Positions 1 to 8,645 of a stretch of DNA of 64,000 bases are shown here, piece by piece. Source of the DNA: Pseudomonas sp. GGS8 (GTDB lineage: Bacteria > Pseudomonadota > Gammaproteobacteria > Pseudomonadales > Pseudomonadaceae); NCBI RefSeq assembly GCF_024168645.1, contig NZ_JALJWF010000001.1, positions 6,079,501 through 6,143,500 on the forward strand, written 5' to 3'. The notes beneath the pieces are model-generated. The model saw nothing but the letters and a program-made list of their open reading frames with translations, did no database searches and was not told the origin of the DNA. Every line of letters starts with the position of its first letter. Positions within the stretch are counted from its first letter, which is position 1. Made by a program: the position numbers and the translations under genes.

Positions 1-50
1 CAATCTGTCAGGCACACCGCGTCGGCAGGATTGACGACTGCTGCGCAGCC

Positions 51-81
51 GAACGGGGGCAAGCCCCCTCGCCACAGGTTA
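51..81. repeat. partial REP-type palindrome
   Basis: A short palindrome with arms around 'gggggcaag' and 'cccctcgcc', matching the REP-like sequences at 17164-17398. It lies between benR and whatever precedes it. Only part of the region is in the window, so its partner is not visible. Confidence 0.5.
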
Positions 82-101
82 TTCGTCAAACGTCTTGGCA
101 A

Positions 102-1061
102 TCAATGACGGCGCTTGAGGGTGTCGGAAGGCAATTCGCCGAACTGTTTGCGGTAGCGGTCGGAGAACCGTCCCAGGTGCAGAAAGCCGTAATCCATGGC
201 CACTTCGGTGACGTTGCGCACGTTGCAGGTTGGGTCGCTCAGGTTGGCGTGAATGCGTTCGAGTTTCTTCTGCCGGATGTAGTTTTTCGGCGTGTCCCCC
301 GCGTTACGTTCGAACAACCCATACAGCGAACGCAGGCTCATCCGTGCCTGGCGCGCCAGCTCTTCGCTGTCGATATCCTGCTTGAGGTTGCGGGCGATGT
401 AATCGACCAGCGCCTCGAACGTGGCCGAGGCTGAGCCGGGATCGGTGCGCATGACGTTGGTCTTCATCAGGCCGAGCATTTTGCTGACCACGATTTGCGC
501 ATAGTGCTCCTGCACGCGGGGAATCGGCTCGGCGGCTTCCGCTTCCTGGCAAATCATCGCCAGCAGGCCGACGAAACCTTCCAGTTGATTGAGCTGATAA
601 CGGTTCTCCAGAAACCGCACGCCCTGCCCTGGATACCGCCAGCGCTGCTCCTCGCACACCGACTCCAACAGCCGGGTGGGGACTTTCAGGATGAATTTTT
701 CGCAATCACTGGAATAGGTCAGATCCACCGGATCGTCCGGGTTGATCAGCAGCAACTCCCCAGGCGCAAAGTAGTGTTCCTGACCGTGTCCACGCCACAG
801 GCAGTTGCCGCGCAGCAACACTTGCAAGTGATAGATGCTGTCCAGCGCGCCTGAGGTAACCCGCACGCTGGCGCCATAACTGATGCGGCACAGGTCAAGG
901 CTGGCAAATTTGCGATGATCGAGACTGGCCAGCGGTCGACCGACCCTGGGCATCTGCAGGCAATGGTTGCCGACGTGCTGATTGACGTAGCCGGAGACCG
1001 CGTACGGGTCGGCATGGTCGAAGATTCTGCTGCGATGACTCAACAATTGCGTTTGCATCAT
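102..1061 (-). CDS. benR: AraC/XylS-family activator, BenR-like
   Basis: A 319-residue transcription activator of the AraC/XylS family. The N-terminal 200 residues form the effector domain (cupin-like stretch around 75-125). The C-terminal 100 residues carry two helix-turn-helix units, seen as 'SEELARQARMSLRSLYGLFE' and the second unit ending in 'VAMDYGFLHLGRFSDRYRKQ', the XylS/BenR signature. Length and sequence fit BenR, which senses benzoate and activates benABCD. Here it lies downstream of catBCA on the same strand, consistent with linked benzoate-to-catechol genes; the ben genes themselves would be outside the window. Two adjacent ATGs (1061 and 1058) are possible starts. Identity with BenR is by recognition; regulation of cat genes by it is inference. 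Confidence 0.85.
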   Translation of the reverse strand: MMQTQLLSHRSRIFDHADPYAVSGYVNQHVGNHCLQMPRVGRPLASLDHRKFASLDLCRISYGASVRVTSGALDSIYHLQVLLRGNCLWRGHGQEHYFAPGELLLINPDDPVDLTYSSDCEKFILKVPTRLLESVCEEQRWRYPGQGVRFLENRYQLNQLEGFVGLLAMICQEAEAAEPIPRVQEHYAQIVVSKMLGLMKTNVMRTDPGSASATFEALVDYIARNLKQDIDSEELARQARMSLRSLYGLFERNAGDTPKNYIRQKKLERIHANLSDPTCNVRNVTEVAMDYGFLHLGRFSDRYRKQFGELPSDTLKRRH

Positions 1062-1124
1062 CGGATCACTCTCATTGTTGTTATCGGTGGCGTCGCCATT
1101 CTAGGGTACCGCCTGAAACACAGA

Positions 1125-1160
1125 GGGCCACGAGATAAACGGTCGGTTATCTCGCGGCCC
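1125..1160 (-). terminator. putative terminator after catA
   Basis: A 14-bp stem with one mismatch (GGGCCACGAGATAA against TTATCTCGCGGCCC, 8-nt loop) begins about 20 nt after the catA stop codon. There is no clear T-tract, so it may stop transcription weakly or stabilise the catBCA mRNA end. Confidence 0.5.
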
Positions 1161-1180
1161 GGTTCGGCGGGTCGAGGGCA

Positions 1181-2110
1181 TCAGTCCTCGAGTGCGCGGA
1201 CCCGCTCGTGACGTTGCTGCTCCTCAGGCTGGGCGGACGACTGCAGGGTGAAATCGAAATCGATTTCGGCAAAACGACCGCTCACACCATGGGCCGCCGC
1301 ACGCTGCGGATCGTCGCTGAAAGTGATCTTGGCGATCAGCTCGTCACGGGTGGCGTAAGCGAAATCGTCATGCAGGTACTGATCGCCATCGAGGTTGATC
1401 TGGGTGGTCAGATGACGATGGTCCGGGGCCGAAATGAAGAAGTGAATGTGCGCCGGCCGCTGACCATGACGGCCCAGTTGATCGAGCAGTTGCTGGGTCG
1501 GACCGTCCGGCGGGCAACCGTAGCCCGACGGCACGATGCTGCGAAAGCGGTAGCGACCCTCGGCATCGGTGACGATCCGGCGACGCAGGTTGAACTCGGA
1601 CTGGGCGGTATCGAAGTAGGAATAGGTGCCGCCGGTGTTGGCGTGCCAGACATCAACCACCGCCCCGGCCAGCGGTTCGCCGGCGGTGTTGCGCACCTGG
1701 CCTTGCATGAACAGCACCACGCCCGGATCGACGCCATCGTCCAGTCGCGCTTCGAAGTTCGACAGCGGCGCACCCGCCACATACAGCGGCCCTTCGATGG
1801 TCCGCGGGGTGCCGCCGGATTTACCGGCCTGCTCGTCTTCGGCATCCATCAGCAGGTCGAGGTAATGCTCAAGACCAAGCCCGGCCACCAACAGACCGGC
1901 CTCCTGCCGCGCACCCAGCACGTTGAGGTAATTGACGGCGTTCCAGAATTCTTCCGGGGTCACGGCCAGGTCTTCGATGATGTTCACCGAATCGCGCAGG
2001 ATGCGGTAAACCAGCGCTTTGACTCGCGGATCGCCGGCGTCGTTGAGCAGGCCGCTGGCCTCTTCGAGAAACTTCTGGACACTGGCAGTGTGGGAAATCT
2101 TGACGTTCAT
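1181..2110 (-). CDS. catA: catechol 1,2-dioxygenase
   Basis: A 309-residue intradiol ring-cleavage dioxygenase. It opens catechol between the two hydroxyls to give cis,cis-muconate, using a non-haem Fe(III). The N-terminal 100 residues are the helical dimer linker; the rest is the beta-sandwich catalytic domain. The Tyr-Tyr-His-His iron ligands are visible in 'GGTYSYFD', 'SGYGCPPDGPT' and 'RPAHIHFF'. It is the last gene of catB-catC-catA, 51 bp after catC, with a usual order for fluorescent pseudomonads. Length is normal for the family. Expression should follow CatR with muconate. Confidence 0.97.
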   Translation of the reverse strand: MNVKISHTASVQKFLEEASGLLNDAGDPRVKALVYRILRDSVNIIEDLAVTPEEFWNAVNYLNVLGARQEAGLLVAGLGLEHYLDLLMDAEDEQAGKSGGTPRTIEGPLYVAGAPLSNFEARLDDGVDPGVVLFMQGQVRNTAGEPLAGAVVDVWHANTGGTYSYFDTAQSEFNLRRRIVTDAEGRYRFRSIVPSGYGCPPDGPTQQLLDQLGRHGQRPAHIHFFISAPDHRHLTTQINLDGDQYLHDDFAYATRDELIAKITFSDDPQRAAAHGVSGRFAEIDFDFTLQSSAQPEEQQRHERVRALED

Positions 2111-2161
2111 GGTGGTTCCTCATCTTGTAATTATTAGCGTAGCGAACTGAACAGGCTGGGT

Positions 2162-2452
2162 TCAGCGGTCGTCCTCGCGGATGGAAGAAGGATGCCGGCA
2201 CAGCGCGTTGACCTCGATGGCCATGTACGGGTACAGCGGCAATTGCATCAGCAGGTCGTGCAGTTCCTGAACGCTGTCGACGTCGAACACGCTGTAATTG
2301 GCATAGAGCCCGGCGATGCGCCACAGATGACGCCACTTGCCTTGCTCTTGCAGGCGCTGGGCCAGGGCTTTCTCGTCGGCCTTGAGCTGTGCGGCGCGCT
2401 CCGGGTTCATGTCGACCGGTAAATTCACGGTCATTTTTACGTGAAACAGCAT
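2162..2452 (-). CDS. catC: muconolactone delta-isomerase
   Basis: A 96-residue protein that isomerises muconolactone to beta-ketoadipate enol-lactone; the family forms decamers of ferredoxin-like subunits. The sequence begins 'MLFHVKMTVNLPVDMNPERA', the family start, and an AGGAGGGC ribosome site lies 5 nt upstream, so this ATG is preferred over one 24 codons earlier inside catB. It begins 10 bp after the catB stop, which indicates translational coupling in the catBCA operon. Confidence 0.97.
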   Translation of the reverse strand: MLFHVKMTVNLPVDMNPERAAQLKADEKALAQRLQEQGKWRHLWRIAGLYANYSVFDVDSVQELHDLLMQLPLYPYMAIEVNALCRHPSSIREDDR

Positions 2453-2462
2453 GATGCCCTCC

Positions 2463-3611
2463 TCAGGCTTGATGAACGGCAGTGGATATTTTGTCCCGGC
2501 GGAAAAACGCCAGGCGCTCTTCATCCAGGCTCAGGCCCAGCCCCGGTGTTGACGGGACGTGCAGTTGGAAATCGCGGTAGACCAAAGGCTCGCTGACGAT
2601 GTCTTCGGTCAGCAGCAACGGGCCGAACAGCTCGGTATCCCAGCTCAAGGTATTCAGCGTGACGAAGGCATGGGCCGAGGCCAGCGTGCCGATTCCGCCT
2701 TCGAGCATGGTGCCGCCGTACAGACCGATACCGGCCGCCTCGGCAATCGCGGCGGTTCGCAACACGGCGCGCGGGCCGCCGTTCTTGGCGATTTTCAGGG
2801 CGAATACTGAAGCGGCGCCTTCCCGTGCCAGGTTAAAGGCATCTTCCACGCATTCGATGGATTCATCGGCCATGATCGGCGCCGGGCTCATGGCATTCAG
2901 GCGCACCATGCCGGCGCGGTTATTACGCGAGATCGGTTGTTCGATCAGGTCGATACCGTTGCTGCCGAGGATCCGACAGGCCCGCAGAGCTACCGCTTCG
3001 TCCCAGGCCTGATTGACATCGACCCTTACGCTGGCGCGATCGCCCAGCGCCTTTTTGATCGCAATCACGTGGGCCAGGTCGCGGTTGACCTCGCCAGCGC
3101 CGATTTTCAGTTTGAAGATCCGGTGGCGGCGCAGGTCGAGCATTTTTTCCGCTTCGGCAATGTCCTTGGCGGTGTCGCCGCTGGCCAGGGTCCAGGCCAC
3201 CGGCAAGGCATCGCGAACGCGGCCGCCCAGCAGCTCACTGACCGGCAGGCCGAGGCGCTTGCCCTGAGCGTCGAGCAAGGCGCTTTCGATACCCGATTTG
3301 GCGAAGGTGTTGCCGCGAATGCTGCGCTCCAGGCGCAACATCGCGGCATTCACGTTGCCGCTGTCCTGGCCAAGCAGCAGTGGCGCGAAGTGTTTGTCGA
3401 TGTTGGTCTTGATGCTATCCGGGCTTTCGTTACCGTAGGCCAGACCGCCGATGGTGGTCGATTCACCGATGCCCTCAATGCCGTCGGCGCAGCGAACCCG
3501 AATGATCACCAAGGTCTGATTCTGCATGGTGTGCATCGCCAGCTTGTGCGGGCGAATGGTCGGCAGATCGACGATGATCGTCTCGATCGATTCAATGGCA
3601 GTTGCACGCAT
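2463..3611 (-). CDS. catB: muconate cycloisomerase I
   Basis: A 382-residue enolase-superfamily enzyme converting cis,cis-muconate to (+)-muconolactone with Mn2+. The capping domain covers roughly 1-130. The barrel shows the catalytic lysines in 'FKLKIGAG', and metal ligands in 'VRVDVNQAWDE', 'LIEQPIS' and 'PIMADESIE'. The start at 3611 (MRATAIESIETIIVDLPT) matches the CatB amino end; an upstream ATG at 3662 and the longer reading frame would run into the promoter and operator region shared with catR. First gene of catBCA. Confidence 0.95.
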   Translation of the reverse strand: MRATAIESIETIIVDLPTIRPHKLAMHTMQNQTLVIIRVRCADGIEGIGESTTIGGLAYGNESPDSIKTNIDKHFAPLLLGQDSGNVNAAMLRLERSIRGNTFAKSGIESALLDAQGKRLGLPVSELLGGRVRDALPVAWTLASGDTAKDIAEAEKMLDLRRHRIFKLKIGAGEVNRDLAHVIAIKKALGDRASVRVDVNQAWDEAVALRACRILGSNGIDLIEQPISRNNRAGMVRLNAMSPAPIMADESIECVEDAFNLAREGAASVFALKIAKNGGPRAVLRTAAIAEAAGIGLYGGTMLEGGIGTLASAHAFVTLNTLSWDTELFGPLLLTEDIVSEPLVYRDFQLHVPSTPGLGLSLDEERLAFFRRDKISTAVHQA

Positions 3612-3697
3612 GTCGATACCCGTCAGGTTCTTGAAGTTCTGAAACGGATTCTCGTACGGCATTTTCCGGGCGGCCAATATAGAATTGGTCTGGCTCG

Positions 3698-3712
3698 ATA
3701 CCTTAAAGGTAT
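3698..3712. promoter_or_regulatory. candidate CatR operator in the catB-catR divergent region
   Basis: A perfect inverted repeat, ATACC-TTAAA-GGTAT, with the T-N11-A pattern of LysR-type regulators, lies in the 127-bp region between the divergent catB and catR starts. CatR of other pseudomonads binds such a site and activates catBC with cis,cis-muconate. The assignment here is by position and symmetry only. Confidence 0.6.
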
Positions 3713-3738
3713 TCAATAGATCGTCGTTCGGAGGCCCC

Positions 3739-4635
3739 ATGGAACTGCGTCACCTGCGGTATTTTCAGGTGTTGACTCAAACCCTCAACTTCACCCGCGC
3801 CGCCGAACTGCTGCACATCGCCCAACCGCCGCTGAGCCGGCAGATCCAGCAGCTGGAAGACGAACTCGGGGTGTTGCTGCTGGAACGCGGTCGACCGTTG
3901 AAGCTGACCGATGCCGGGCGGTTTTTCCATGAACATTCCACCGCCCTGCTCGAACAACTGGGCAAGGTTTGCGACAACACACGGCGGATTGGCCTGGGCG
4001 AAAAGACCTGGCTGGGCATCGGCTTTGCGCCCTCGACCCTCTATGGCGTGCTACCGGAACTGATTCGCCGGTTGCGCAGCGGCGAGCCTCTGGCGCTGGA
4101 GTTGGGGCTCTCGGAGATGACCACGTTGCAACAGGTGCAGGCGCTCAAGGCCGGGCGCATCGATGTCGGCTTCGGGCGCATCCGCATCGACGACCCAGCC
4201 ATCCTGCAGACCGTACTCACCGAAGATCGGCTGGTCGCCGCCCTGCCCGCCGGCCACCCGCTCCTCGCCAGGCCCATCAGCCTTCGTGAGCTGGCGAAAG
4301 AACCTTTTGTCCTTTACCCCGGCAACCCGCGCCCGAGTTACGCCGACCACGTAATCGCGTTGTTCGAAGCCAGTGGCGTGCACATCAAGGTGGCGCAATG
4401 GACCAATGAGCTGCAAACGGCGATCGGTCTGGTGGGGGCGGGAATCGGGGTGACGCTGGTACCGGCCTCGGTGCAGTTGCTGCACCGCGACGACATTGGC
4501 TTTACCCCGGTGCTGGAAGACAACGCGACCTCGCCAATCATTCTCAGCAGGCGCGTGGGCGATGTCTCGCCGGGGTTGAATTATTGCTTACAGATGATCG
4601 ATGAACTGCTGCCGCGTGACGGACCTGCAAACTAG
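3739..4635 (+). CDS. catR: LysR-type regulator CatR
   Basis: A 298-residue LysR-family regulator starting 'MELRHLRYFQVLTQTLNFTR'. The winged helix-turn-helix occupies residues 1-60, followed by the periplasmic-binding-like effector domain that in this family senses cis,cis-muconate. An ideal GGAGG site lies 5 nt before the ATG at 3739, so longer starts are rejected. Divergent transcription from catB is the classical arrangement for a LysR regulator and its target. Its stop codon overlaps the end of the convergent DUF1652 gene by 4 bp. Confidence 0.95.
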   Translation: MELRHLRYFQVLTQTLNFTRAAELLHIAQPPLSRQIQQLEDELGVLLLERGRPLKLTDAGRFFHEHSTALLEQLGKVCDNTRRIGLGEKTWLGIGFAPSTLYGVLPELIRRLRSGEPLALELGLSEMTTLQQVQALKAGRIDVGFGRIRIDDPAILQTVLTEDRLVAALPAGHPLLARPISLRELAKEPFVLYPGNPRPSYADHVIALFEASGVHIKVAQWTNELQTAIGLVGAGIGVTLVPASVQLLHRDDIGFTPVLEDNATSPIILSRRVGDVSPGLNYCLQMIDELLPRDGPAN

Positions 4636-4883
4636 GCCATGACCCCGGCGAACGCTCGGCGCCCGGCGCGCATTTCTGTACGAAGTTCGCCGATCAGGTT
4701 GGAAATGTCGCGAACACTGGTCAGTTCGTCGGGCGATACGCCGGTGATCAGCAGTTCAATCCGCCCGGTGCTGTGATCGAAGACCTTGATCCGCAAGGTT
4801 TCATCACGGTTCACGGTGCATTCACAGGAGAGCGGCTTGAAACCGGACTCGATAATCTGGCAAAGCTGCGCAATTGGAACCAT
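4632..4883 (-). CDS. DUF1652 family protein
   Basis: An 83-residue small soluble protein of the DUF1652 type, common in Pseudomonas, with the family pattern 'IIESGFKPLSCECTVN' followed by 'RIKVFD' and 'LITGVS'. Function unknown. The start at 4883 has a GGAGGG site 7 nt upstream and matches the family's short length; upstream in-frame ATGs belong to a longer open frame that has no homology I can see. It is convergent with catR (4-bp overlap) and downstream of the polysaccharide deacetylase gene. Confidence 0.8.
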   Translation of the reverse strand: MVPIAQLCQIIESGFKPLSCECTVNRDETLRIKVFDHSTGRIELLITGVSPDELTSVRDISNLIGELRTEMRAGRRAFAGVMA

Positions 4884-4959
4884 GACAGACGCCCTCCCTG
4901 GACGGTTTTCCGATTGGATCCACTCAGAATAGATCAACTTGCGCAACGCACCAGCGAGT

Positions 4960-5859
4960 TCAGTGAGAATCCCCATCCCATATCCAATTCCAGATCCCCG
5001 GCAAACGAACAGGCTCGGAACTCTGCTTGACGGTGCGCGCCATGGCCGCCCGCTGTAGCGCTGCCGTGTCGTCGTAAAACGGTTTCTGCGCCGTGACCAG
5101 ACCTGTGGCACTGGCACTGTCGAGGAGGATTTGCAGGTATTCGCGGGCATGCCGGGCGGTGTAGCGGTTGAGGTCGTGAAAGGTCACCACCACCGGAATC
5201 ACCCCGTCCACCGTCGGCAACTCGCCAAGGGCAATGCGTTCGCGGACTTCGGACAGCTGCCGCAGCATATTGGCTCGCCGACGAGGGCTGGCATTGAAGC
5301 CCCAGATCTTGCCGTCATTGGCGCTCAGGTCGGTCAGCAGTACGTGCATGCCATGCTGCTGATAGGCCGTGAAGGTGCGCTTGTCGTAGTTCCAGAACGG
5401 CGGACGCACCAGGATCGGCGAGACGCCAGTGATCGCCGCAATGTCTGCGCTGCCGTTGGTCAGCGACTGTTCCAGTTGTTCCGGCTCCAGGGAGCGGTGG
5501 TTGGTGTGGTGGGGAGTGGCCGTGTGGAAGCCCAACAGGTGACCTTCGGCCTGTTCGCGCTGCATGATCTGGCGACCAGTGTCACTGCCGCCGGCGCCTG
5601 TGGCATGGGTCTGCACGAAGAACACGGCTTTAATGTCCGGTTGCAGCGGATTGCGCGCAAGGCTGTCGAGCACGGTCACGGTCGGGTTGTAAAAACCGGA
5701 GGCGCTGGGCCCGTCGTCGAAGGTCAGCAGAAAACGGATAGGCGGTTGTGCGCGCAGGCGCTGTTGCGTCTGCGGCGTCATTTCGATGGGCGCGGCGATA
5801 CAGCCAAACAGGCCGACTGCGATGGCGAATATGGATAAAACCTTAATCAACTGCTTCAT
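4960..5859 (-). CDS. polysaccharide deacetylase family lipoprotein
   Basis: A 299-residue NodB-homology (CE4) protein. A lipoprotein signal peptide ends in the lipobox 'LFGC' near residue 19, so the mature protein should be membrane-anchored. The catalytic domain shows the metal-binding 'LLTFDDGPS' motif (Asp-Asp), a 'GFHTATPHHTNH' His region, and 'LVRPPFWNYDKR'. Such enzymes remove N-acetyl groups from peptidoglycan or exopolysaccharide; the substrate here is not evident. The start at 5859 (MKQLIKVLSIF) gives a normal signal peptide, unlike an earlier ATG 20 codons upstream. Confidence 0.85.
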   Translation of the reverse strand: MKQLIKVLSIFAIAVGLFGCIAAPIEMTPQTQQRLRAQPPIRFLLTFDDGPSASGFYNPTVTVLDSLARNPLQPDIKAVFFVQTHATGAGGSDTGRQIMQREQAEGHLLGFHTATPHHTNHRSLEPEQLEQSLTNGSADIAAITGVSPILVRPPFWNYDKRTFTAYQQHGMHVLLTDLSANDGKIWGFNASPRRRANMLRQLSEVRERIALGELPTVDGVIPVVVTFHDLNRYTARHAREYLQILLDSASATGLVTAQKPFYDDTAALQRAAMARTVKQSSEPVRLPGIWNWIWDGDSH

Positions 5860-6026
5860 GTTTTGCCTTGGGCCAGACCTGGCGGCCGTCATGTTCAATG
5901 GCAAAAACCCCTCGCCCATTCATCCTTCAATCGGCCCACCAATCACTGCGGGCCGAGGTTGGATAAGGGTACCAGTGTTTGGTTCCAGTGCCTGGTCCCC
6001 AGGTGATTGCATTTCAAACTACAAAA

Positions 6027-6061
6027 ACAAAAAAGCCCCGCCATCCATTGGTGGGGCTTTG
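6027..6061 (-). terminator. Rho-independent terminator of the 52-aa gene
   Basis: Reading the minus strand, an 11-bp stem AAAGCCCCACC / GGCGGGGCTTT with one G-T pair is followed at once by a run of T. It lies 17-50 nt past the stop codon of the small gene at 6078-6236. Confidence 0.85.
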
Positions 6062-6077
6062 AGTATGTGCAAACCGA

Positions 6078-6236
6078 TCAGGGCTTCAACGGGCGCTCCT
6101 GGTCACGGTCCGACAGTTCTTTACCATCGTCAGGGTGCTTCCAGTCCGGCGTCGAACGCCTCTGCTGCTCGAGCTCTTCCTCCGTCGGTTCATCGATGTC
6201 CTCATCCGGGTCCGGACGCTTTGGTTCAGTGGCCAT
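6078..6236 (-). CDS. small acidic protein, 52 aa
   Basis: A short frame of 52 codons, rich in Asp, Glu and Pro, beginning 'MATEPKRPDPDEDIDEPTEE' and ending in 'RDQERPLKP'. A strong GGGAGG ribosome site lies 6 nt upstream, and a clear terminator follows, so it reads as a complete single-gene unit. The frame is intact over 159 nt while the other frames here look non-coding. No domain can be recognised; the composition suggests an intrinsically disordered cytoplasmic protein. I believe similar short proteins occur across Pseudomonas but cannot verify that here. Confidence 0.75.
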   Translation of the reverse strand: MATEPKRPDPDEDIDEPTEEELEQQRRSTPDWKHPDDGKELSDRDQERPLKP

Positions 6237-6304
6237 GTCCACCTCCCTTCCTCAAAGGATCAGTCATCTATTTTTAAGCGTAGAACAGTTTCGGATGGGA
6301 CGAT

Positions 6305-6619
6305 TCAGAGCCACCAGCGCAGCAAAAAGAAGAACCCCATGCTCAACAACATGCTGAGCAACGTGTTGCGGGTGTGAAGCACCAGGCCCACGGCCACCAG
6401 CGAACTGATCAGGTAAGGGTTGTCCCACTGCAGGTTCAACTGTTTGTCGGGCATGAACACAATCGGCCCGCAGATGGCGGTGAGCATGCCCGGCACCGCG
6501 AAACCGAGAAACTGCCGGGCATTGCTGCTCAAGCGCACCGGCAACCGAGGCTCAAGAAATACGTAGCGGTTCAGGAACACCAGCAGGCCCATCCCGATAA
6601 TCACAGCCCAGACCATCAT
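6305..6619 (-). CDS. azlD: AzlD-family branched-chain amino acid exporter subunit
   Basis: A 104-residue membrane protein with about four hydrophobic segments, beginning 'MMVWAVIIGMGLLVFLNRY'. It is the small partner of AzlC in exporters for branched-chain and other amino acids (YgaH/AzlD type). Its ATG overlaps the azlC stop in an ATGA arrangement, typical for this pair. ATG at 6616 is an equally possible start one codon later. Confidence 0.88.
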   Translation of the reverse strand: MMVWAVIIGMGLLVFLNRYVFLEPRLPVRLSSNARQFLGFAVPGMLTAICGPIVFMPDKQLNLQWDNPYLISSLVAVGLVLHTRNTLLSMLLSMGFFFLLRWWL

Positions 6620-7314
6620 GCGCGCCCCACGTAGAGTTTGTTGCAGATAAAGCCTGCGGTCATGCCCGCCAGCCCCGACAACACCAGCGCCGAGCCCCAT
6701 TGCCAATAGCTGAACAGCACCGAACAGAACAGTGAGACCGCCACACAAACCACTGTCGGAACGTTGCGCACCACCGGCGTGATCAGGGCGATAAAGGTCG
6801 CCGCGATGGAGAAATCCAGCCCCAGGTGTTCAAGGCCCGGAATGCTGCTACCCAACACAATGCCCGCCAGGGTGAAGAGGTTCCATGCGATGTAAAACGT
6901 CAAACCCACACCCAGGGCGTACCAGCGATTGAACAGCTGTTTGTCATGCTGACTGGTCAGGGCGAACAACTCGTCGGTGAGCAAAAAGCCCAGTCCGATA
7001 CGCCAGCGGCCCGGCAACGGGGAAATCACCGAACGCATGCTCATCCCGTACAACAAATGCTGGGAGGTCAGCAGCAACGTGGTCAACAGAATCGAAAAGA
7101 CCCCGGCGCCGCCCTTGAGCATACCGATGGCGACCAATTGCGCCGCGCCGGCAAACACAATGCTCGACAGCCCCTGGCCTTGCAGGGGCGTGAGTTTGGC
7201 CTCGATGGCCATGGAACCGGCCAGCAATCCCCAAGGCGCGGTCGCCAGGGACAGCGGCATGATGGCCGCGGCGCCACGAAGGAATGCAGTGCGCGGCATG
7301 AGTGAGTTGGACAT
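6616..7314 (-). CDS. azlC: AzlC-family amino acid permease
   Basis: A 232-residue inner-membrane protein of the AzlC/YgaZ family, with the family's early motif 'MPLSLATAPWGLLAGSMA' and 'FAGAAQLVAIGML', and about six further membrane spans. With AzlD it should export branched-chain amino acids or analogues. First gene of the azlCD pair; no regulator is adjacent. Confidence 0.9.
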   Translation of the reverse strand: MSNSLMPRTAFLRGAAAIMPLSLATAPWGLLAGSMAIEAKLTPLQGQGLSSIVFAGAAQLVAIGMLKGGAGVFSILLTTLLLTSQHLLYGMSMRSVISPLPGRWRIGLGFLLTDELFALTSQHDKQLFNRWYALGVGLTFYIAWNLFTLAGIVLGSSIPGLEHLGLDFSIAATFIALITPVVRNVPTVVCVAVSLFCSVLFSYWQWGSALVLSGLAGMTAGFICNKLYVGRA

Positions 7315-7709
7315 AACGCTCTACAACCAGGAAAGGACGTCAGACTGTGCCAGCAGTCGTGGCCAATGGCTTGAACAATCTTGCGCACTTGCGACGCCCT
7401 CGGGGCTCTTCGATTTCACGATTGACAAATACCCCGTCGGCTTTTAAAACTGAGCGCCTCATTCAGGGTGTAAGCAACCATGTCCGCAACCTTCAACCTC
7501 AACACTGTCGTCATTGGCTTGATTGCCAAGGCGCAAGGTTGCGTTGCGCACACCCCTAAATCGAAGAAACAGTCGCTCATGTGACCGGGGCGCGCTGTCC
7601 CGTCAGATGAGCTGACAGGACATTGAGCGCGACGGACACCTCTCCTCTTGCTGACTTCCTTCTACGCTTCTGACGGTGACGAAATCGGTCAACCTTCAGG
7701 AGAAAGTGC
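7315..7709. other. intergenic region between azlC and the DapA-like gene
   Basis: The azlC and DapA-like genes diverge from here, so both promoters should lie within it. I see no convincing gene: a 34-codon frame at 7480-7584 lacks a clear ribosome site. No hairpin with a T-tract and no REP element was seen. Confidence 0.5.
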
Positions 7710-8585
7710 ATGTCATCGTTTCAAGGTATCTGGGTTCCCATCGTGACGCCGTTTCACAATGGCGCGATCGACTTCATCGGGCTGCGGCGGCTGGTCAGTC
7801 ATCTGCTGGAAAAAGGCGTCGATGGCATAGTGGTCTGCGGCACCACCGGGGAAGCCGCGGCGCTGGGCAAACACGAGCAACTGGCCGTGCTCGATGCGGT
7901 GCTGGAACAGGTTCCGCCAGAACGCGTGGTCATGGGCCTGGCCGGCAACAACCTCACCGAGTTACTGCAATTTCAAAGCGAAATCCTGAAGCGTCCCCTG
8001 GCGGGCTTGCTGGTGCCGCCGCCTTACTACATCCGTCCTTCCCAGGCCGGCCTCGAAGCCTTTTTCAAGACCGTCGCCGATGCGTCCAGTGTCCCGGTGA
8101 TTCTCTATGACATTCCCTATCGCACTGGCATAGCCTTCGAGCAGGCGACCTTGCTCCGGATCGTCGCCCATGAGCGGATCGTCGCGATCAAGGACTGCGG
8201 CGGCAACCCAGCCAACACCTTCGCACTGCTCTCCAGCGGTAACGTCGACGTGCTGTGCGGCGAAGATAATCAGATCTTCGGCGCGCTATGCCTGGGTGCC
8301 AAAGGCGCGATTGCCGCCTCGGCCCATGTTCATCCCGAGCTATTCGTGACGCTGTATCAACAGATTCGCGACAACCGTTTAGCGGCCGGCCGAACGACCT
8401 TCTTCCAGTTGCTGCCACTGATTCACAGCCTGTTCATCGAGCCCAATCCCGCTCCGGTGAAAACTGCCCTGGCCCTTGGAGGATTGATTCGTGACGAACT
8501 GCGAGCGCCCATGCAACGCAGCAGCGAAAGCACGGCGGTGCGTTTGAAAGAAGTACTGGCAGCGCTTGAAAACAGCAATCGTTAG
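7710..8585 (+). CDS. dihydrodipicolinate synthase family lyase/aldolase
   Basis: A 291-residue (beta/alpha)8 barrel enzyme of the DapA/NAL family. The pyruvate-binding 'GTTGEAAAL' motif, the barrel 'LLVPPPYYIRPS', the Tyr region 'VILYDIPYRTGI' and the Schiff-base lysine in 'VAIKDCGGN' are all present. The gene may encode 4-hydroxy-tetrahydrodipicolinate synthase for lysine and peptidoglycan, but it is monocistronic and divergent from a dapA-purC context, so a paralog acting on another 2-keto acid is equally likely. The ribosome site AGGAGAAA precedes the ATG by 6 nt. Confidence 0.85.
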   Translation: MSSFQGIWVPIVTPFHNGAIDFIGLRRLVSHLLEKGVDGIVVCGTTGEAAALGKHEQLAVLDAVLEQVPPERVVMGLAGNNLTELLQFQSEILKRPLAGLLVPPPYYIRPSQAGLEAFFKTVADASSVPVILYDIPYRTGIAFEQATLLRIVAHERIVAIKDCGGNPANTFALLSSGNVDVLCGEDNQIFGALCLGAKGAIAASAHVHPELFVTLYQQIRDNRLAAGRTTFFQLLPLIHSLFIEPNPAPVKTALALGGLIRDELRAPMQRSSESTAVRLKEVLAALENSNR

Positions 8586-8645
8586 AGCGCAAGCGTCCAG
8601 CCCGAGTACCATGGAGCGATTCACATAACGCGTCAGGGAATCGAC

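Noticed and set aside
1208..2137. 309-codon plus-strand frame opposite catA
   Set aside because: It is the mirror of catA in a GC-rich gene; composition is odd (Gly/His/Val-rich) and catA carries clear catalytic motifs.
7480..7584. 34-codon plus-strand frame before the DapA-like gene
   Set aside because: No clear ribosome site or recognisable pattern; left as intergenic.
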